NCBI RefSeq assembly: GCF_900220965.1
Contig: NZ_OBQC01000004.1
Location: 1 to 64,000, forward strand
Length of the DNA stretch: 64,000 bases
DNA from: Ureibacillus acetophenoni
GTDB lineage: Bacteria > Bacillota > Bacilli > Bacillales_A > Planococcaceae
Direction of reading: 5' to 3'
In this document: one piece after another, positions 46,497 to 54,787 of the stretch
Layout of the letters: each line of letters starts with the position of its first letter
Position numbering within the stretch: the first letter of the stretch is position 1
Position numbers and translations under genes: made by a program
Notes under the pieces: model-generated
What the model was told of the DNA's origin: nothing
Databases searched by the model: none
Seen by the model: only the letters and a program-made list of their open reading frames with translations

Positions 46497-47006
46497 TTAA
46501 AAGACATATGATATAACGATAACTTCTAGTATACATAACCCTACAAAACCTACTAATAGCATGACAAATAGATTTTGGGCGAAAAAATGCCTCCGATTTG
46601 GCCCTACTTTTTTCGATGTATAAACCGAACATAATATGAGTAGTAGTATGCAGTATATTAACTGAAACGGAAACCACCAAAGACTATATACTGCCATTGA
46701 CTCTTGTTGTGTTAGTAAAAATACCGAACTAAACCCAAAGAATGTTGCTCTAACTGCCACAACAAATTGGGCAACAAAAGGAATGTACGGATGTGTTGCA
46801 AAAAGAAGAACTAAAAGAATAGATACTCCTAGAGGAAGAATTGTTTGCCAAAATGATACATTATAAGGGTCAATTACTCTAGCATCGATCAATTCGATTA
46901 GTTGGATGGACTTGTCCAAGGCAAACGCCTGAAATATAATTACACCGCTCACAAAACTAATCGCTAAAATAACCGCATATTGTATAAGTATAGTAGAACG
47001 AAACAT
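46497..47006 (-). CDS. SpoIIM-like membrane protein
   Basis: Begun at the ATG 47006 (AAAGGAG seven bases upstream), 169 residues with about five hydrophobic segments. The gene sits exactly where B. subtilis has spoIIM (between fur and nudF), and the size and topology fit the SpoIIM/YqxE-like group, but the sequence is divergent and no motif proves it. SpoIIM is part of the septal peptidoglycan machine needed for engulfment. The assignment is mainly positional. Confidence 0.6.
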   Translation of the reverse strand: MFRSTILIQYAVILAISFVSGVIIFQAFALDKSIQLIELIDARVIDPYNVSFWQTILPLGVSILLVLLFATHPYIPFVAQFVVAVRATFFGFSSVFLLTQQESMAVYSLWWFPFQLIYCILLLILCSVYTSKKVGPNRRHFFAQNLFVMLLVGFVGLCILEVIVISYVF

Positions 47007-47122
47007 AAGCATTCTCCTTTCGTTGATACATCTTATGCTCGTTCTCTATCAATATGATATTTTAATAGTTTAAATTTTCACCAGAAAAACTAGCACTTTT
47101 TGGATTATTTCCTCTTTTTATA

Positions 47123-47236
47123 AAAGTACCTGGCACCGGAACAATTCTTAAAATTCGAAAGAGTTTGTGTACCAGGTACGCAAACTATTCTGAAAATTTA
47201 AAAAGTTTGTGTACCAGGTGCACAAACAATTCGAAA
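47123..47236. repeat. Cluster of GTACCAGGTAC-type palindromic repeats (copy group 1)
   Basis: Three related units in 110 bases: a partial GTACCTGGCACC near 47126, GTTTGTGTACCAGGTACGC at 47163 and GTTTGTGTACCAGGTGCAC at 47205, each followed by ACTATTCTGAA or AATTCGAA. The last two are about 42 bases apart. The same family recurs at 53105-53225. Confidence 0.75.
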
Positions 47237-47246
47237 TATTCTGAAA

Positions 47247-47792
47247 TTATTTAGATTGTTCGAGTTTTAGCCAAAGGATGGCGAATGCGGTTTTTGCGTC
47301 GTAGATTTTTTGTTCTTGAACCATTTTTTCAGCTTCTTCAAGGGTTACTTCCATGAGTGAGACAAACTCGTCTTCATCTAGATCTGCTTTATCTTCAATT
47401 GTGAAAAGTTGTTTTGCAGCATAGAGATGAATCACTTCATCTGCAAAGCCTGGTGAAGTAGCAAAAGATTGAATATAGGTAAGTTCATGACACCCATAAC
47501 CTGTTTCCTCTTCTAATTCTCTTCTAGCTGTCGTTTCAGGTGCCTCCCCTTTTTCTAACTTACCTGCAGGAATTTCAATAATGGATCTTTCAAGAGCTTT
47601 TCTATATTGTTCCACCAAAATAATTTTACCGTCATCAGTGATAGGAATAATGGCTACAGCTCCAGGGTGATTTACAATCTCCCTCTTCGACTCGTTGCCA
47701 TTTGGAAGAATAACATCATCTACTTTTACCGAAATTACTTTCCCTTTAAAAATTGGTTCAGAATGAATCGTTTTTTCTTCAAACTTTTTCAT
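47247..47792 (-). CDS. nudF: ADP-ribose pyrophosphatase (Nudix hydrolase)
   Basis: A 181-residue Nudix enzyme. The Nudix box is complete: G77-x5-E83-x7-R91-E-L-x-E-E-x-G98 (GKLEKGEAPETTARRELEEETG). It hydrolyses ADP-ribose to AMP and ribose 5-phosphate. The neighbourhood (fur, spoIIM, aldo-keto reductase) is that of B. subtilis nudF (yqkG). Divergent from the aldo-keto reductase. Confidence 0.93.
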   Translation of the reverse strand: MKKFEEKTIHSEPIFKGKVISVKVDDVILPNGNESKREIVNHPGAVAIIPITDDGKIILVEQYRKALERSIIEIPAGKLEKGEAPETTARRELEEETGYGCHELTYIQSFATSPGFADEVIHLYAAKQLFTIEDKADLDEDEFVSLMEVTLEEAEKMVQEQKIYDAKTAFAILWLKLEQSK

Positions 47793-47879
47793 ATAAAAGT
47801 GCCCTCACTTGTCGTTATGTTTTGTTTCATTGTACCATTATTATGGATAATAATTAGAAATAGAAAAGAGGTTCATGCT

Positions 47880-48779
47880 GTGAGGAATAGAAAAGTTGGA
47901 AATAGTACGATTGAAATTTCAGAACTAAGTTTGGGATGCATGTCCCTCCCAACAAATGTGAATGAAGCAAAACCAGTCATCGAGCTTGCGATTGATCGTG
48001 GAATGAATTACTTTGATACTGCGGATTTATACGACAAAGGAAGAAATGAAGAAATCGTCGGAGAATGTTTGAAGGCTTATCGCCATAACATTGTCCTTGC
48101 GACAAAAGTTGGCAATGTGTGGAACCCGGACGGAAATGGTTGGCATTGGGATGCGTCACCCGCGCACATCGAGGAAGGTTTGAAAGAAAGTTTGCTTCGT
48201 TTGAAAACTGATTACATTGACATTTACCAGCTCCACGGTGGAACAATTGATGATTCATGGCATGAAATTATTTATGCTTTTGAGAAATTGAAAAAAGAAG
48301 GATTGATTCGAGAGTACGGAATTTCTTCTATTCGTCCGAATGTTTTTAACCCGTTCTTTAAAAATAGCGCTGCCATTTCGAACATGATGCAATATAGTAT
48401 TTTAGATCGTCGTGCAGAAGAGTGGTTTGAATCAATTCAAAACTCTGGTGCATCTGTTGTGACACGTGGTTCCATTGCCAAAGGTTTGTTAACAAATGAA
48501 TGGAAAACACGTAGTGAAAACTCTAATGGATATATGAGTTATTCGAAAGAGGAATTAGTTGAAGTACTACGACGTATTGAAGAGGAATTCGGTGACGTTC
48601 ATGCAGCTTCATTAGCATTTAATTTAAGTCATCCGGTAATCGCGTCTACTGTTATTGGAGCAAGAAATGAAAAACAGCTCCTCGAAAATCTGTCGTCATA
48701 TGAAAAAGCACAACAAATTAGCAATATTGAGTCCATAAAAAATTTCGTTAAATTGGACGTTTACGCTGAGCATCGATGA
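47880..48779 (+). CDS. yqkF: Aldo-keto reductase, YqkF-like
   Basis: The GTG at 47880 has AAGAGG eight bases upstream, giving 299 residues; the frame is open further upstream without a site. NADPH-dependent (beta/alpha)8 oxidoreductase with the tetrad D46, Y51, K76 and H119 (NYFDTADLYDKG, ATKVGN, YQLHGG). It is close in length and neighbourhood to B. subtilis YqkF, whose natural substrate is not known. The stop overlaps the next gene by four bases (ATGA). Confidence 0.9.
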   Translation: MRNRKVGNSTIEISELSLGCMSLPTNVNEAKPVIELAIDRGMNYFDTADLYDKGRNEEIVGECLKAYRHNIVLATKVGNVWNPDGNGWHWDASPAHIEEGLKESLLRLKTDYIDIYQLHGGTIDDSWHEIIYAFEKLKKEGLIREYGISSIRPNVFNPFFKNSAAISNMMQYSILDRRAEEWFESIQNSGASVVTRGSIAKGLLTNEWKTRSENSNGYMSYSKEELVEVLRRIEEEFGDVHAASLAFNLSHPVIASTVIGARNEKQLLENLSSYEKAQQISNIESIKNFVKLDVYAEHR

Positions 48780-49276
48780 AAAAATATTTAATCCTTTTAG
48801 GTGTTGGCTTGGCAATTTTAATCATATTTTCAAATACGACTTATCAACAGCAAACGCTTATTCCATCGTTAAGAACACTTTTAGCGGACAAGCCATTTTA
48901 CGATTTGTTAAGCCGCATTGAACTGAGATACTGGGATACGACTATTTCCGTTGAAACACGCGGTTATTATCATTTTGTTGAATTTTTAATAAGAAAGAGT
49001 TTCCATTTTATCGGTTTTGGTTTGTTAGCTAGCTTATTTTATATCGTATTTAGAAAATTCAAGATGAAGTTAGCAGTAATTTATGCGATTTTAACGACAT
49101 TTGCTCTTGCTTGCATTGATGAGTATCGACAAACTTTTCTAGCTGGTCGTACAGGAGATTTTCACGATGTAATGATCGATACGGCAGGCGCAATCACTTT
49201 TGTGATTTTGTGTAAACTTATGATTATCTTTAGAGAAATAATTAATAATAGAAAAATAAAATCCTATACAAACTGA
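48776..49276 (+). CDS. VanZ-family membrane protein
   Basis: A 166-residue protein with four hydrophobic segments. The VanZ-type motifs are present: RKSFHFIGFGLLASLFYI (about 74-91) and DEYRQTFLAGRTGDFHDVMIDTAGA (about 119-143). VanZ relatives are linked to glycopeptide tolerance and membrane or wall processes, but their activity is unknown. Overlaps the aldo-keto reductase stop by four bases, so they are cotranscribed; a terminator follows. Confidence 0.9.
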   Translation: MKKYLILLGVGLAILIIFSNTTYQQQTLIPSLRTLLADKPFYDLLSRIELRYWDTTISVETRGYYHFVEFLIRKSFHFIGFGLLASLFYIVFRKFKMKLAVIYAILTTFALACIDEYRQTFLAGRTGDFHDVMIDTAGAITFVILCKLMIIFREIINNRKIKSYTN

Positions 49277-49298
49277 CATTTGATGTCAGTTTTTTTGT
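49271..49298 (+). terminator. Terminator after the VanZ-family gene
   Basis: ACTGACA and TGTCAGT form a tight stem around TTTGA, followed by TTTTTTT. It overlaps the last codons of the gene. Confidence 0.85.
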
Positions 49299-49471
49299 TT
49301 TGTTCTGACTTGTTAAACTATTTTTATTATTCTTATTTATTACAATATTTACTGTTCTATATAAAAACCATTCTAAAACATACATTGTTTTTCTATTAAT
49401 TTTAATTCTATACTTCTTCCCCACTCTTGTCAGTTAAGAGAAGAACTGTTACTATTCTTATAAACTTTTAA

Positions 49472-49499
49472 TTGAAAGTTTTTGTTGTAATCTTATAAA
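49472..49499 (+). promoter_or_regulatory. Predicted promoter of the glycine riboswitch-cycA transcript
   Basis: TTGAAA (49472-49477), 16 bases, TATAAA (49494-49499), about 30 bases before the aptamer. Confidence 0.5.
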
Positions 49500-49539
49500 A
49501 AACTACATATCTTGCAATGAAGGCTATGGGTCAACTATA

Positions 49540-49617
49540 GCTGGAGCAATTTCTGGAGAGTCCGCATAAGCGGCGCCGAAGGGTTCACAATCTCAGGCAA
49601 AAGGACAGGAACAGTTA
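49540..49617 (+). ncRNA. Glycine riboswitch (single aptamer)
   Basis: The conserved core GGAGAGTCC, GGCGCCGAAGGG and TCTCAGGCAAAAGGACAG is present in order. Only one aptamer of this type is visible; the flanking bases may form the short 'ghost' helix seen with single-aptamer versions. A terminator hairpin and an amino acid permease gene follow. In single-aptamer form next to a transporter, the switch often turns expression off, but the direction of response here is not known. Confidence 0.92.
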
Positions 49618-49669
49618 AGGAAAAATAGTTTACTATTGCTATTATTTTTTTCTCTTTCCCTTTACTTTT

Positions 49670-49699
49670 AGAGATGGCTCCCGGGCCATCTCTTTTTTG
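49670..49699 (+). terminator. Terminator in the cycA leader
   Basis: AGAGATGGC (49670-49678) pairs with GCCATCTCT (49685-49693), followed by TTTTTTG. It is the probable expression platform of the glycine riboswitch. Confidence 0.88.
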
Positions 49700-49793
49700 T
49701 TTTATAAAAAGGATGTTGGAAATAGATCATGTATTCTATTCCAAGATGAGTCTGAGGTTTTAACTATATATTCTATTATTGGGGGCTTTATGT

Positions 49794-51137
49794 ATGGCAC
49801 ATCAAGAGTTAAAACGCGATTTAAAAAACCGGCATGTTCAATTAATTGCAATTGGCGGAACCATTGGAACTGGGTTATTTCTAGGTTCTGGAGCTGCAAT
49901 TGAAAAAGCCGGTCCCTCTGTTCTACTCGTCTATTTAATCATTGGAGTTGCAGTGTTTTTTGTAATGCGGGCTTTAGGTGAATTATTATTATCGAACAAA
50001 GGCTACCAATCTTTTACTGAATTTGCGTCAGATTATCTTGGGGATTGGGCAGGTTATATAACAGGTTGGACTTATTGGTTCTGCTGGATTATGACAGCTA
50101 TGGCAGACATAATTGCTGTCGGTGTTTACGCTCGTTACTGGTTTGATATCCCTCAGTGGGTACCAGCTTTAATTTGTTTAGTAATTTTACTAGGGTTAAA
50201 TTTATTAACTGTAAAACTATTCGGAGAATTAGAGTTTTGGTTTGCGATTATTAAGGTGATCACGATTGTTGCATTAATCATTATCGGGATTGTAATGATC
50301 GTTATTGGTTTCCAAACAGATACAGGTTATGTATCGGTATCTAATCTATGGGAACACGGTGGATTCTTCCCTAATGGTGTGGCTGGGTTTTTATTCGCTT
50401 TCCAAATGGTTGTGTTCTCATTTGTTGGGGTTGAATTAGTTGGGGTTTCTGCTGCGGAGACGTCAAACCCGGCTAAAAATATCCCTTCTGCGATTAACAA
50501 AATCCCTGTTCGTATTTTGTTGTTCTACGTTGGAGCGGTGTTCGTTATTTTATGTATTAATCCTTGGACAGAATTAAATGCAGCAAGTAGTCCATTTGTA
50601 CAAGTATTTACTTTGGTTGGGATTCCAGTAGCTGCTGGTATTATTAACTTTGTTGTTTTAACGTCAGCAGCCTCTGCTGGGAACAGTGGATTGTTCTCCA
50701 CAAGTCGTATGATGTTTAACTTAAGTAAACATAACCAAGCACCAAAATCGTTTGGTAAGTTAAATAAAAACCATGTCCCTGGTAACGCACTTTTCACTTC
50801 TGCAGTTGTTGTTTCAGTAGGTGCATTATTGAGTTACGCAATACCTGATTCAGCTTTTGGTATCGTGACAACGATCAGTGCAATTTGTTTCATATGGGTT
50901 TGGAGTATTATTTTAATTTCGCACATCGTTTATATGAAAAAACGTCCTGATTTACATAGGAAGTCAAAATTCAAAGCACCACTTACGCCATTTATTAACT
51001 ATGTGGTTTTAGTAATCTTTGTGACGATTTTAGGGATTATGTTTGTTTCTGATGATACGCGCCCAGCGTTATTGCTTACGCCGATTTGGTTTATTTTGTT
51101 GTTCTTTATGTATGGGATGCGGAAAACGAGAAGGTAG
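49794..51137 (+). CDS. cycA: Amino acid permease CycA (glycine, D-alanine, D-serine type)
   Basis: From the ATG at 49794, 447 residues with 12 membrane segments of the APC superfamily (AAT family). The sequence follows E. coli CycA closely: LKNRHVQLIAIGGTIGTGLFLGSG, TGWTYWFCWIMTAMADI, VNFVVLTSAASAGNSGLFSTSRM and DDTRPALLLTPIWF. The glycine riboswitch upstream supports glycine as a physiological substrate. A weak GGGGG site lies eight bases before the start. The first hairpin of the tandem array after the stop can end the transcript. Confidence 0.93.
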   Translation: MAHQELKRDLKNRHVQLIAIGGTIGTGLFLGSGAAIEKAGPSVLLVYLIIGVAVFFVMRALGELLLSNKGYQSFTEFASDYLGDWAGYITGWTYWFCWIMTAMADIIAVGVYARYWFDIPQWVPALICLVILLGLNLLTVKLFGELEFWFAIIKVITIVALIIIGIVMIVIGFQTDTGYVSVSNLWEHGGFFPNGVAGFLFAFQMVVFSFVGVELVGVSAAETSNPAKNIPSAINKIPVRILLFYVGAVFVILCINPWTELNAASSPFVQVFTLVGIPVAAGIINFVVLTSAASAGNSGLFSTSRMMFNLSKHNQAPKSFGKLNKNHVPGNALFTSAVVVSVGALLSYAIPDSAFGIVTTISAICFIWVWSIILISHIVYMKKRPDLHRKSKFKAPLTPFINYVVLVIFVTILGIMFVSDDTRPALLLTPIWFILLFFMYGMRKTRR

Positions 51138-51175
51138 TATTAGGTCGTCGGGATTAAATCTTTGTATAATAGTAA

Positions 51176-51505
51176 GGTCACATAGTGCTTTTCTATGTGA
51201 CCTTTTACTTGTAGTTGTATCCTGTTAGGGCACATAGAGTGGTTCTATGTTACTTTTTAATTGGATATTTATCCTGATGGGGCACATAGGGCCGTTCTAT
51301 GTAACCATTTACTTGGAGTTCTATCCTGTTTGGACACATAGCGCCTTTCTATGCTACCTTTTACTTGGAGTTTTATCCTAATTGGTAACATAGGGCCGTT
51401 CTATGTTACCTTTTACTTAAATTTCTATACTGTTCGGGCACATATCGCTATTATTTGTGACCTTATAAATGAATTTCTATTCTTTTAAGTAAAATAGCGC
51501 TCCTA
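51176..51505. repeat. 52-bp tandem repeat, seven units, each containing a hairpin
   Basis: The motif CACATAG, or a variant of it, starts at 51179, 51231, 51283, 51335, 51387, 51439 and 51491, exactly 52 bases apart. Each unit has the motif, a seven-base loop and CTATGTGACC or a variant, then TTTTACTTGGAGTTTTATCC or similar. Units 1 (GGTCACATAG/CTATGTGACC) and 5 (GGTAACATAG/CTATGTTACC) have perfect ten-base stems that differ by a compensated base pair. The last unit (AAAATAG) is degenerate and merges into the next terminator. No unique spacers are present. Confidence 0.88.
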
Positions 51506-51543
51506 TCGACAAAACTCTGTCCGAATTTGTCAATAAGAGCGCC
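51488..51543 (-). terminator. Terminator after yqkE
   Basis: On the minus strand GCGCTCTTATTGACAAA pairs with TTTGTCGATAGGAGCGC with two mismatched or wobble pairs, followed by TATTTTAC. One arm overlaps the last degenerate unit of the 52-bp array. Confidence 0.75.
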
Positions 51544-51571
51544 TTTACTTTACTTTTATTATACAATCCAC

Positions 51572-51832
51572 CTAAAACTTCGATCCTTGATCTCCGTACT
51601 TTTCAAGTAATTCTTCAAAGCTCATATTTTTTTCACGTTGTTTACGTTCAAAAGCGAGTTGGGCTTGGCGTTCCGCTTCTTTTGCTTCCGCTTCATCCAC
51701 TAAGCCTTTTTTCGCAAGTTTTAATTTTGTTAAAACATCGCTATTTAGCTGATCTTGTAATGTAAGAGATTCTTGTTTTGTATTCGAATTTTGATTTACA
51801 TTTTTTTGGTTCATTTTTTTCTTTTTTGCCAT
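51572..51832 (-). CDS. yqkE: YqkE family (DUF3886) small charged protein
   Basis: From the ATG at 51832 (AGGTG upstream) 86 residues, very rich in Lys, Gln and Glu: MAKKKKMNQKN at the start and MSFEELLEKYGDQGSKF at the end. Residues 27-75 look like a continuous helix. Similar in size, composition and neighbourhood to B. subtilis YqkE, which is encoded next to yqkD. Function is unknown. Confidence 0.82.
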   Translation of the reverse strand: MAKKKKMNQKNVNQNSNTKQESLTLQDQLNSDVLTKLKLAKKGLVDEAEAKEAERQAQLAFERKQREKNMSFEELLEKYGDQGSKF

Positions 51833-51871
51833 GATAAACACCTACTTTTCATAAATATCAGCTACTTTTAG

Positions 51872-51949
51872 ACGAGTCATCGAGAACTTCTTACGGGCTT
51901 TTTGCGTAAAATAGTAGTAAGAAGACTGTGCGTAATTTTTCTCGTCTCG
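51872..51949. repeat. Nested inverted repeat upstream of yqkE
   Basis: Outer arms AGACGAG (51872-51878) and CTCGTCT (51943-51949) enclose inner arms CTTCTTAC (51889-51896) and GTAAGAAG (51919-51926). The 78-base stretch could fold as one extended RNA stem with internal loops. It lies in the 5' region of yqkE and in the intergenic region shared with yqkD. Confidence 0.5.
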
Positions 51950-52087
51950 TAATGCGATTTTAACAAATTTTCCATTTTATTTCGAGTCGAATTTGATTTA
52001 ATACCTTATTTACAATCCCGTGCTAAAATAAGTTATTGTTTGTGGTGCATGAAGTCTATTTAAATTATAGGAAATCGAGGTGTTTTT

Positions 52088-53041
52088 ATGAAACGACGGA
52101 AAGTTCTTATATTATCAAGTATTTTTACAACCGCGATATCCGCAGCAACCACTGTGTTCGGCATTTTTGTAACGAATAAATTAATGTATATTAAAAAGAA
52201 GGACGATCAATTCATCTACGACCGTGAAATAAAAGCACAACGTTTTGATGAAGTTTGGTACAACAAATGTCGAAAAGAAGAAATGCTTATTGATTCTCCA
52301 AATGGTTACCAAGTAAAAGGTGTATTTTTACAACCACTGGATACAAAAAATACTGTGATTATTAGTCATGGTGTAACTGAAAATAAATTAAATTCAATGA
52401 AATATGCAAGAATGTATGAGCGTCTTGGCTTTAATACATTTGTTTTCGACCACCGAAGACATGGTGAATCAGGTGGAAAAACGACAAGTTATGGCCATTA
52501 TGAAAAATTTGATTTACAGGCAGTTGTGAATACGGTTCGTTCGATTATTGGCGATGATGCCATTCTAGGAGTTCACGGAGAATCCATGGGGGCTGCAACA
52601 ACTTTACTATATGCGGGGTCACTTGAGGACAATGCAGATTTTTATATTGCTGATTGTGCGTTTTCAGATTTTTCAAAGCAAGTTACACACGTTATTAAGA
52701 AGCAAACTGCTCTCCGTACGAAATTACCTGTTCATTTAGCGAATCTTTTCCTTCGAATCCGCGATGGTTATTCAATATGGGACGTCTCACCTAAAGAAGC
52801 TGTGGCAAATATCGAAACACCAGTCCTCTTTGTCCATAGCTTACAAGACGAATTCATCTTACCAGAAATGTCAGAAGAAATGTACGAAGTGAAAAAAGAG
52901 CCAAAAATGATAAAGCTCTTTGAAAAAGGTGCCCATGCTCAATCTTTCAATGAGAACCCAGGAGAGTATGAAAAGACGGTAAGAGATTTTTTAGAGCAAT
53001 ATGTTTATAACAAAAATCAACAGTCCACTTCCGAATCTTAA
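52088..53041 (+). CDS. yqkD: Alpha/beta hydrolase, YqkD-like, membrane-anchored
   Basis: A 317-residue alpha/beta hydrolase with an N-terminal membrane anchor (about 8-30). The nucleophile is S166 in GVHGESMGAATTLL, with likely D254 (HSLQDEF) and H283 (GAHAQS) completing the triad; the oxyanion motif is IISHGVTENK. Length and placement next to yqkE match B. subtilis YqkD. It is predicted to act outside the membrane or at its inner face on an unidentified ester or amide. A terminator follows. Confidence 0.9.
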   Translation: MKRRKVLILSSIFTTAISAATTVFGIFVTNKLMYIKKKDDQFIYDREIKAQRFDEVWYNKCRKEEMLIDSPNGYQVKGVFLQPLDTKNTVIISHGVTENKLNSMKYARMYERLGFNTFVFDHRRHGESGGKTTSYGHYEKFDLQAVVNTVRSIIGDDAILGVHGESMGAATTLLYAGSLEDNADFYIADCAFSDFSKQVTHVIKKQTALRTKLPVHLANLFLRIRDGYSIWDVSPKEAVANIETPVLFVHSLQDEFILPEMSEEMYEVKKEPKMIKLFEKGAHAQSFNENPGEYEKTVRDFLEQYVYNKNQQSTSES

Positions 53042-53052
53042 TACGATAAACA

Positions 53053-53090
53053 AAAGGTGCTCCATCTATCCTGGAGCACCTTTAAATTTT
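53053..53090 (+). terminator. Terminator after yqkD
   Basis: AAAGGTGCTCCA (53053-53064) pairs with TGGAGCACCTTT (53072-53083), followed by AT-rich sequence. Confidence 0.82.
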
Positions 53091-53104
53091 CAGAATTGTT
53101 CCTG

Positions 53105-53225
53105 AATTGTGTGTGTACCTGGTACAAGTTCTATTCTGAACATTCAGAATCGTTTGTGTACCTGTCACCCGAACAATTCTGAATTGTTCCTGAGTTGTGT
53201 GTGTACCTGGTACACACACAATTAA
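53105..53225. repeat. Cluster of GTACCAGGTAC-type palindromic repeats (copy group 2)
   Basis: Three units of the family seen at 47123-47236: TGTGTGTACCTGGTACAAG near 53109, GTTTGTGTACCTGTCACC near 53152 and a perfect 27-base palindrome at 53195-53221 with arms TTGTGTGTGTACC around a central T. Units are about 42-46 bases apart and joined by AATTCTGAA and AATTGTTCCTGA blocks. Confidence 0.75.
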
Positions 53226-53231
53226 AAAAAG

Positions 53232-53270
53232 CAAAATAAAAAACAACAGCTTCCTGTCAAAACTGTTGTT
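53232..53270 (-). terminator. Terminator after yneF
   Basis: AACAACAG (53263-53270, minus strand) pairs with CTGTTGTT (53242-53249), followed by TTTTTATTTTGC. Confidence 0.85.
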
Positions 53271-53280
53271 AGGTTGGTTG

Positions 53281-53502
53281 TTATTTGTCTTGTAATTTGT
53301 TCATTTGAGACATCATTTGACGAACTTGCTTTTCTGATGGTTTACGTCCCATTTGAGACATCATTACACGGATCATTTGTTCATTAATTGGTGGGTTTTC
53401 TTTTAAATATTTCATCATATATTGACGGGCCATAAAGAAACCTAAGAAAGTGCCCCCTATTAACGCTACTACGATAAGTAAAATTCCTAACCATAAAGGC
53501 AT
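53281..53502 (-). CDS. yneF: YneF family (UPF0154) small membrane protein
   Basis: From the ATG at 53502 (GAGGAGG about 12 bases upstream) 73 residues, one short of or equal to the family length: [33 protein letters not shown] then [29 protein letters not shown]. One membrane helix and a cytosolic C-terminal helix. Function unknown. It lies next to sirA as in B. subtilis. Confidence 0.92.
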   Translation of the reverse strand: MPLWLGILLIVVALIGGTFLGFFMARQYMMKYLKENPPINEQMIRVMMSQMGRKPSEKQVRQMMSQMNKLQDK

Positions 53503-53639
53503 ATGCTGTGCCAACCTCCTCCACAATAACGCTTGTCTTCGAGAAAAACTCTCCATGAAGGATTATACACTATAACTTCTATCGTTTCTAGCATTTCAAA
53601 AGTTTTTTCTAATATTCAACAGGAAAAAGTAATAGTGCT

Positions 53640-54068
53640 TTAGTACGTAAGGTGCTTAATTGGCTTTAACCAACCGCATTCAGCCTCTTCTTTATTAAAG
53701 GCTAGGAATGAATCATTAATTTTGCCAAGCGTTTGGAACAAGTCTAAATCCAGCATGCGTGATCCTTCACAAATTGCTTCTATATAGTATTTACGCAATT
53801 TAATTTTTATTTCACCTTTAATTTGATGTTCGATTTTCAATGTATCTTCCGCAAATGTTGAATCTGGAAAACGTTTTTGTAAATGCTCAAAGATTTGCCC
53901 TCTTACATTTGACGCCTCTAAAGGTTCACATATAAAACTAAGTTGCTTGCTTACAGAGGACTCTTGTGCTTTGTCTTGCGTTCGGACCATTTCTAATAGC
54001 ATGCGTTCTCTACCAAATATAAATGATTGATATTCTTTTCTAATATTAAATATTGAATATATTCTCAT
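53640..54068 (-). CDS. sirA: Sporulation inhibitor of replication SirA
   Basis: From the ATG at 54068 (GAGGAGG six bases upstream) 142 residues. Matches B. subtilis SirA (YneE) in length and in IKEEF/IRKEY-type start, FGRERMLLEM, LSFICEPL, KYYIEAICEGSRM and ending CGWLKPIKHLTY. During sporulation SirA binds DnaA domain I and blocks new replication rounds. It is next to yneF, but here tkt no longer follows; the lia and chemoreceptor genes lie between. Confidence 0.9.
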   Translation of the reverse strand: MRIYSIFNIRKEYQSFIFGRERMLLEMVRTQDKAQESSVSKQLSFICEPLEASNVRGQIFEHLQKRFPDSTFAEDTLKIEHQIKGEIKIKLRKYYIEAICEGSRMLDLDLFQTLGKINDSFLAFNKEEAECGWLKPIKHLTY

Positions 54069-54371
54069 ATTCGTCCTCCTCTCCATATTTGCAATTATAC
54101 CTAAAACTTTCTGAATATTTTGTCACATACTGTCATCATACCAGTTCTATTTTTGTCAAAAAAGAGTAAATACGCATAAATAGCACTCTACTCCTACCCC
54201 ACCTCAGCCTCTAGACCTAGTTGAAAATCAATTTCCAGTCCGTTTTAGAAAAAATAGATGAAAGGTAACATTAGGGTATTAGTAAAACTTGGCTGAGCGC
54301 CAATCCAATTGGTGATTAGCCTAGTTGCACTTATGCAGATCTAATCTGCTATTCGAAAGGAGCTAAACAAA
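54069..54371. other. Intergenic region upstream of the lia operon
   Basis: About 300 bases between sirA and the liaI-like gene. I see one inverted repeat, TTGGC (54289-54293) with GCCAA (54299-54303), followed by CCAATCCAATTGG, at a place where a LiaR site and promoter would be expected. There is no reading frame with a ribosome site. Confidence 0.4.
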
Positions 54372-54728
54372 ATGAAAAAACTTTTACTATTAATTGCTGG
54401 TGGGATTACGTTTATCATCGCTCTTGCCATGGTCGGTCCAATCATTGGTCTAGCGTTCTCGGCGTTATTAGTCTTCCTAGCAATGCACTTCTATGTGAAA
54501 AGTAAGACAACATTTTCAAAAGTCATGTGGATTATTCTTGGGATTGTCGGTATCTTATCAGCCATCTCAAACATTCCAGCAATTATCGGTATTGTTGCAA
54601 TCGTCATCCTTTATGTACTTTATAAAAAATGGAAAGACGAAGATGTAAAACTGAGTATTCCAACATCAAGTAAAACAGATGACCCATTCACAAACTTTGA
54701 AAGAGAATGGTCAAACATAACAAAATAA
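54372..54728 (+). CDS. LiaI-like small membrane protein
   Basis: A 118-residue protein with two or three hydrophobic segments (about 4-40, 50-85) and a charged C-terminal tail (KKWKDEDVKLSIPTSSKTDDP). LiaI in B. subtilis is a small membrane anchor for the LiaH phage-shock-like protein; position directly ahead of liaH and the small size support the same role, but sequence identity is not obvious. AAAGGAG precedes the ATG. Confidence 0.65.
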   Translation: MKKLLLLIAGGITFIIALAMVGPIIGLAFSALLVFLAMHFYVKSKTTFSKVMWIILGIVGILSAISNIPAIIGIVAIVILYVLYKKWKDEDVKLSIPTSSKTDDPFTNFEREWSNITK

Positions 54729-54787
54729 ACCCCGAGGGAGGAATCCCCTCCCTCTACAAATATTCAAATTTAAAGGAGAGAATAAAA

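Noticed and set aside
46468-46680. Minus-strand open frame of 70 codons in a different frame from the SpoIIM-like gene
   Set aside because: It overlaps the better-supported membrane-protein gene and has no ribosome site.
51176-51505. A short repeated array that could be mistaken for CRISPR
   Set aside because: The whole 52-base unit is repeated with no unique spacers, and every unit contains a hairpin; no cas genes are near.
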